DNA from: Nitriliruptorales bacterium
GTDB taxonomy: Bacteria > Actinomycetota > Nitriliruptoria > Euzebyales > Egibacteraceae
DNA: 8,040 nucleotides
Assembly: GCA_007133145.1 (NCBI GenBank)
Contig: SLNF01000353.1
Coordinates: 1 to 8,040 of the forward strand
Direction: 5' to 3'
The position numbers were made by a program, and so were the translations under genes. Below are positions 4,727-8,040 of this stretch, piece after piece (position 1 is the first letter of the stretch; every line of letters starts with the position of its first letter). The notes below the pieces were generated by a model. That model was not told where the DNA came from. It was given only the letters and a program-made list of their open reading frames with translations, and ran no database searches.

Positions 4727-6465
4727 CCGACGCGCTCCCGCTTGGCCGCGACGAAGGCGCGGACCTCGGCGAGGCGGCGGGTGTTGAGCACCGCCGAGGC
4801 GGGCGCCCAGCCCCGCTGGGCGGTGCGCACCGCCCAGGTGAGGTTGGCGAGACCGCCGGTGGCGTGCGCGTCGGAGGCCAGGCTCAGCGTCGCCCCGGCC
4901 CCCACCGCGCGACGGACGACCTCAGCGGGCATGTCGAGGCGGCGCAGCGCCCCGTTGACCTCGAGCGCGGTGCCGGTCTCCACCGCGGTGGCGATGACCC
5001 GCTCCCAGTCGAGGTCGTAGCCGGGGCGCTGGCCGAGCAGCCGTCCGCTGGGGTGGCCGATCGCGTGGACGTGGGGGTTGGCCATCGCCGTGCACAGCCG
5101 CTCGGTCTGCGCGGCGCCGTCACGGTCGAGCATCGTGTGGATGCTCGCGACGCACCAGTCGAACGTCGCGAGGAACTCCGGGTCGTAGTCGACCCCGCCC
5201 TCGCCGTCGATGTTGAGCTCGAGGCCGTCGAGCAGCGCGATGCCGTAGCGCTCGGCGAGGCCGGGCAAGGCCTTGCGCCGGGCGAGGAGCTCCTCGCGGG
5301 AGGCACCGTTCATCGAGAGGTCCTCGGCGTGGTCGGTCACTGCCCACCAGGCCAGGCCGCGCCCGGCGGCGGCGGCGACCATCGCCTCGAGACTGGCACG
5401 GGCGTCGCCGGAGACGTCGCTGTGGCCGTGGAGGTCGCCGACGACGGCCTCCTCGGTGACGACCTCCGGCAGCGCCCCCTCCGCGGCCGCCTCGATCTCG
5501 CCGGTGTCCTCGCGCAGCGGCGGGGGGACCCAGGCCAGGCCCAACGCGGCGTAGACCTCCTCCTCGGTGGCTCCTGCCCGGCGCTCGCCGGTCTCGCGGT
5601 CGGCGACGGCGTACTCGTTGACGGTGAGCCCGTCGCGCACGGCGCGCTCGCGCAGCCGGACGTTGTGGGCCTTCGAGCCGGTGAAGTACACGAGGGCCGC
5701 GCCCCAGGCCTCGGGCTCGACGAGGCGGACGTCGAGCTGGACGCCGGGCCCGCGGGTGCGCACCGAGAGCTTCGTCTCGCCGTCGGCGAGGACCTCGGCG
5801 ACGAGGTCGGCATCACCGCGCACGGTCCCGGCGACCTCGGCGGGCGCGGAGGTCGCGACGAGGACGTCGAGGTCGCCGACGGTCTCGCGCATCCTGCGCA
5901 AGGAACCGGCGACCTCGACGCGCTCGACGGCGTCGAGGGCCTCGAGGCGCCGGCAGAGCTCGAAGGCGAGGTCGACGACCTCGGCGACCGGGGTACGGTC
6001 GGTGTCCTTGGCCCCGAGGCGCGCGAGGCCGCCGGCGATGCGCGCGGCGCTGCGCTCGCCGAGCCCCTCGAGCGCGGCGACCCGCCCGTCCTCGAGCGCG
6101 GCAGCGAGGTCGCCGAGGTCCTCGATGCCGAGCTCGGCGTGCAGCCGCCGGGCGAGCTTGGGCCCGAGGCCGGGCACGCGCGTGAGCTCGACGACGCCGG
6201 GGGGCACCTGCTCGCGAAGCTCGCGGAGCAGCCCGATCTCACCGGTGTCGCGGAACTCGACGATCTTCGCGGCGGTCGAGGCGCCGATGCCGCCGACGTC
6301 GGTGAGCTCGGCCTCGTCGAGCGCACCGAGATCAACCTCGGCGGCGCCGGCGGCCGCGGCGGCGCGCTCGTAGGCACGCACGCGAAAGGCGTCCTCCCCG
6401 GCCAGACGCAGGAGCTCGGCGATCTCCTCGAGCTGGCGGGCGACCTCGGTGTTGACCCAGGCCAT
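4723..6465 (-). CDS. polX: DNA polymerase X family protein with C-terminal PHP domain
   Basis: Bacterial PolX enzymes fill short gaps during base-excision repair, and their PHP domain can give metal-dependent 3'-5' exonuclease, AP-endonuclease or 3'-end-processing activity. The 580 residues match the family length of about 570-580. The order is an N-terminal 8-kDa-like region, helix-hairpin-helix motifs (about 54-68, 97-109, 131-143), and the polymerase core with GSLRRMRETVGDLDVLV (G187-S188, metal-binding D198 and D200) and third aspartate D245 in VQLDVRL. The PHP domain from about 342 has DLHGHS (D344, H346, H348), TDH (D378, H379), E416, H443, H471 and SDAHA (D532, H534), so both active sites look intact. 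The ATG at 6465 has GAGGAGGG about 8 nt upstream, inside the end of the TetR-like gene. The stop overlaps the mpg start. The repair pair shares a transcript with argH and the regulator. Confidence 0.95.
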   Translation of the reverse strand: MAWVNTEVARQLEEIAELLRLAGEDAFRVRAYERAAAAAGAAEVDLGALDEAELTDVGGIGASTAAKIVEFRDTGEIGLLRELREQVPPGVVELTRVPGLGPKLARRLHAELGIEDLGDLAAALEDGRVAALEGLGERSAARIAGGLARLGAKDTDRTPVAEVVDLAFELCRRLEALDAVERVEVAGSLRRMRETVGDLDVLVATSAPAEVAGTVRGDADLVAEVLADGETKLSVRTRGPGVQLDVRLVEPEAWGAALVYFTGSKAHNVRLRERAVRDGLTVNEYAVADRETGERRAGATEEEVYAALGLAWVPPPLREDTGEIEAAAEGALPEVVTEEAVVGDLHGHSDVSGDARASLEAMVAAAAGRGLAWWAVTDHAEDLSMNGASREELLARRKALPGLAERYGIALLDGLELNIDGEGGVDYDPEFLATFDWCVASIHTMLDRDGAAQTERLCTAMANPHVHAIGHPSGRLLGQRPGYDLDWERVIATAVETGTALEVNGALRRLDMPAEVVRRAVGAGATLSLASDAHATGGLANLTWAVRTAQRGWAPASAVLNTRRLAEVRAFVAAKRERVG

Positions 6466-6468
6466 GGC

Positions 6469-7098
6469 CTAGCCCTCCTCGAGCTGGGGCCGCAGACGGG
6501 CCCGCAGTAGGGAGCGCTGCATCGGCCCCGCCTCGGCGACGAGGTCGGCGAGCGCGACGAGGGTGTCGAGGGCGCCGAAGAGCCCCGGGTCGTGCTCGTC
6601 GGTGACGGCGTCGACGAGTTCGAGGCCGAGGAAGCCAGCCGAGAGGCTGCGGGCGAGCTCGCCGGTCGGCAGGAGGTCCTCGAGGGCGCTGCCGGCGAGG
6701 AGGCGCTCGAGGGAGGCAGCGACCTCCTCGGCGAAGATGTCGACGCTCTCGCGCAGGGCGGGCCCGAGGGCGGGGTAGGCGCGCGCGCCCGCGAGCAGCT
6801 GGGTCAGCACCGCGAGGTTGCCGTTGTCGTGCTCCTCGGCGTGCAACTCCCGGGCGACGTCGGCGAGCTCGGCGAACGTCGCGGCGGCTCCGAGCCGGTC
6901 GGCGTAGACGGCGACCCGCTGTCGCGAGATCGTCCGCGCGGCCTCGGAGAGCAGGGCACCGAGGCCCCCGCCGGCGGCCTCGACCTGCTCGGGCGCGACC
7001 GCGGCGCGCTCGGCGATCGTCGCCTCCGACGTGCCGACGATGCCGCGCTCGCGCACCGTCGCGAGCGTGGCGTCGACGAGGTCGGCCCTGGGCTGCAT
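6469..7098 (-). CDS. TetR-family-like transcriptional regulator with atypical HTH
   Basis: TetR-family proteins are dimeric helical repressors whose C-terminal domain senses a ligand. The 209-residue length and the N-terminal pattern fit: ADLVDATLATVRERGIVGTSEATIAERAAVAPEQV at about 5-39 matches helix 1, the turn, and helix-turn-helix entry (TIAERAAVA). The recognition-helix end is unusual: where relatives have Y-x-H/Y-F and a K-x-x-L, this protein reads VEAAGGGLGALL at 39-50, so DNA binding may be weak or altered. The rest (about 55-209) is helical, Ala/Leu-rich and acidic, like a TetR ligand-binding and dimerisation domain; no ligand can be named. It starts 12 bp after the argH stop and ends 3 bp before the polX ATG, so it is within one transcript and may control the repair genes or itself. 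No palindromic operator is evident beside it. Family assignment is fairly sure, function unknown. Confidence 0.75.
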   Translation of the reverse strand: MQPRADLVDATLATVRERGIVGTSEATIAERAAVAPEQVEAAGGGLGALLSEAARTISRQRVAVYADRLGAAATFAELADVARELHAEEHDNGNLAVLTQLLAGARAYPALGPALRESVDIFAEEVAASLERLLAGSALEDLLPTGELARSLSAGFLGLELVDAVTDEHDPGLFGALDTLVALADLVAEAGPMQRSLLRARLRPQLEEG

Positions 7099-7110
7099 GC
7101 CGCCCGCAGG

Positions 7111-8040
7111 CTACCCGCCGAGGCGCTCCCGCAGTGCCACGAGCTGCGCTCGGACCGCGGCGGGGGCGGGCCCGAGGGTCGCCGCACGTCGGGCGACCGC
7201 CGCGGCGGCGTTGGTGAGCGCGTCGACGTCGGCGTCGTCGAGCTCGGGCAGGAGGGCGACGAGCCGGTCCCCGTCGAGGTCGGCGAGGTCGAGGCCGTCG
7301 GCCTCGCAGGCCGCGACGGCCTCCCCGACGCGCTCGTGGGCGGTGCGGAACGCCAGACCGCGGCGCACGAGCTCCTCGGCGACATCCGTCGCGAGGGCGA
7401 AGCCTCCGGCGGCGGTCGACGCGAGCCGCTCGCGGTCGAAGGTGAGCGAGGCCACGGTGCCCGCCATCGCCGGCAGGGCAAGGGCGAGGGTGTCGACGGC
7501 GTCGAAGAGGGGCGGCTTGTCCTCCTGGAGGTCGCGGTTGTAGGTCAGCGGCAGTCCCTTGAGGGTGACGAGCAGGGCGACGAGGTCGCCGATGAGCCGG
7601 CCGGCCTTGCCACGGACGAGCTCGGCGACGTCGGGGTTGCGCTTCTGGGGCATGATCGAGCTGCCGGTGGAGAAGGCGTCGCCGACCCGGGCCCAGCCGA
7701 ACTCCTCCGAGCTCCACAGCACGATCTCCTCACCGAGGCGGGAGAGGTGGACCCCGAGCAGGGCCGCGGCGGCGAGGACCTCGACGGCGACGTCGCGGTC
7801 GGCGACGGCGTCCATGGAATTGGGCGCGACGCCCCGGTAGCCGAGGGCTGCGGCGTAGCGCGCCGGGTCGAGTTCGAGCGTCAGCCCCGCGAGCGCGCCG
7901 GAGCCGAGAGGCGAGTGCGCTCCGATGCGCTCGGCGGCGTCGGCGAAACGGCCGACGTCCCGCTCGAGCGCCCAGGCGTGGGCGAGAAGCTGATGGCCGA
8001 GGGTGACCGGCTGGGCGCGCTGGAGGTGGGTGTAGCCCGG
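7111..8040 (-). CDS. argH: Argininosuccinate lyase, C-terminal two thirds (partial)
   Basis: ArgH splits argininosuccinate into arginine and fumarate, the last step of arginine synthesis, as a cytoplasmic homotetramer. The frame is open to the right edge, so 309 C-terminal residues are seen of a usual 460-475. Numbering the fragment from 1 at base 8040, it begins PGYTHLQRAQPVTLGHQLL, the conserved T-H-x-Q-x-AQP region (T4, H5), then RIGAHSPLGSGALAG. The fumarase/aspartase superfamily signature GSSIMPQKRNPD is at 126-137 with its catalytic serine. TYNRDLQEDKPPLFDAVDT follows, also typical of ArgH. It ends in TAG 12 bp before the TetR-like gene with the same orientation, so it probably heads or belongs to the argH-tetR-polX-mpg transcript. 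Its promoter and N-terminus lie outside the window. No defect is seen. Confidence 0.98.
   Translation of the reverse strand, partial: PGYTHLQRAQPVTLGHQLLAHAWALERDVGRFADAAERIGAHSPLGSGALAGLTLELDPARYAAALGYRGVAPNSMDAVADRDVAVEVLAAAALLGVHLSRLGEEIVLWSSEEFGWARVGDAFSTGSSIMPQKRNPDVAELVRGKAGRLIGDLVALLVTLKGLPLTYNRDLQEDKPPLFDAVDTLALALPAMAGTVASLTFDRERLASTAAGGFALATDVAEELVRRGLAFRTAHERVGEAVAACEADGLDLADLDGDRLVALLPELDDADVDALTNAAAAVARRAATLGPAPAAVRAQLVALRERLGG

Noticed and set aside
5382..5440. PHP motif of PolX reading SGD rather than the common SDG, considered as a damaged active site
   Set aside because: The metal-binding D344, H346 and H348 and the remaining His/Asp/Glu ligands are all present, and the SGD form is, as far as I recall, an ordinary variant in such proteins.
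4504..6510. 668-codon open frame on the plus strand opposite polX
   Set aside because: It is a GC-driven shadow of polX; its repetitive Gly/Asp/Leu/Val composition reflects codon bias of the real gene.
6332..7717. 461-codon minus-strand frame over the argH-tetR-polX junctions
   Set aside because: It is Arg-rich out-of-frame translation of three well-supported genes and crosses their boundaries.

Overview
The window is very GC-rich (about 70% or more by eye, with codon third positions dominated by G and C). It reads as ordinary chromosomal DNA of a high-GC Gram-positive, actinobacterial-type organism. The evidence is the 5' end of a bacterial 16S rRNA gene, the composition, and neighbour pairs (mpg beside tyrS, argH nearby) also known from actinobacterial chromosomes such as Mycobacterium tuberculosis. 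A deep-branching class such as Nitriliruptoria is possible, but 109 bases of 16S read by eye cannot settle it. I see no phage genes, insertion sequences, CRISPR arrays or tRNAs.

Layout, left to right. Bases 1-109 are the 5' end of the 16S rRNA gene on the minus strand, with the rest of the rrn operon off the left edge. Bases 110-745 hold no credible protein gene. They form the rrn control and leader region: two minus-strand promoters with 17-bp spacers (P1 at 673-701, P2 at 539-567), a boxA-like antitermination motif (348-360) preceded by a GNRA-loop hairpin, and an unusually dense series of inverted repeats. tyrS (tyrosyl-tRNA synthetase, minus, 746-1969) lies just upstream of the rrn promoters in the same direction, with no convincing terminator between them. 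A 76-bp divergent region separates tyrS from a class A penicillin-binding protein (plus, 2046-4094). That gene runs head-on into a four-gene minus-strand cluster read from right to left: argH (partial, enters at 8040), a TetR-like regulator, polX (PolX polymerase with PHP domain) and mpg (3-methyladenine DNA glycosylase). The convergent PBP and mpg stop codons overlap inside one CTAG.

How the genes work together. tyrS and rrn both serve translation and may be partly co-transcribed. PolX and Mpg form a translationally coupled base-excision-repair pair: Mpg removes alkylated bases, while PolX can fill short gaps and its PHP domain can process DNA ends. The TetR-like protein sits directly upstream and may control the repair pair or the whole cluster. 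ArgH makes arginine and is probably the head or middle of the same transcript. The PBP acts outside the membrane in peptidoglycan synthesis and looks like a lipoprotein.

I did not find a new multi-gene system. The points most worth following up are the rrn control region (an 8+8 bp inverted repeat across the P2 core, plus the structured leader), the apparently leaderless tyrS, the predicted lipoprotein class A PBP, and the TetR-like protein with an eroded recognition-helix region.
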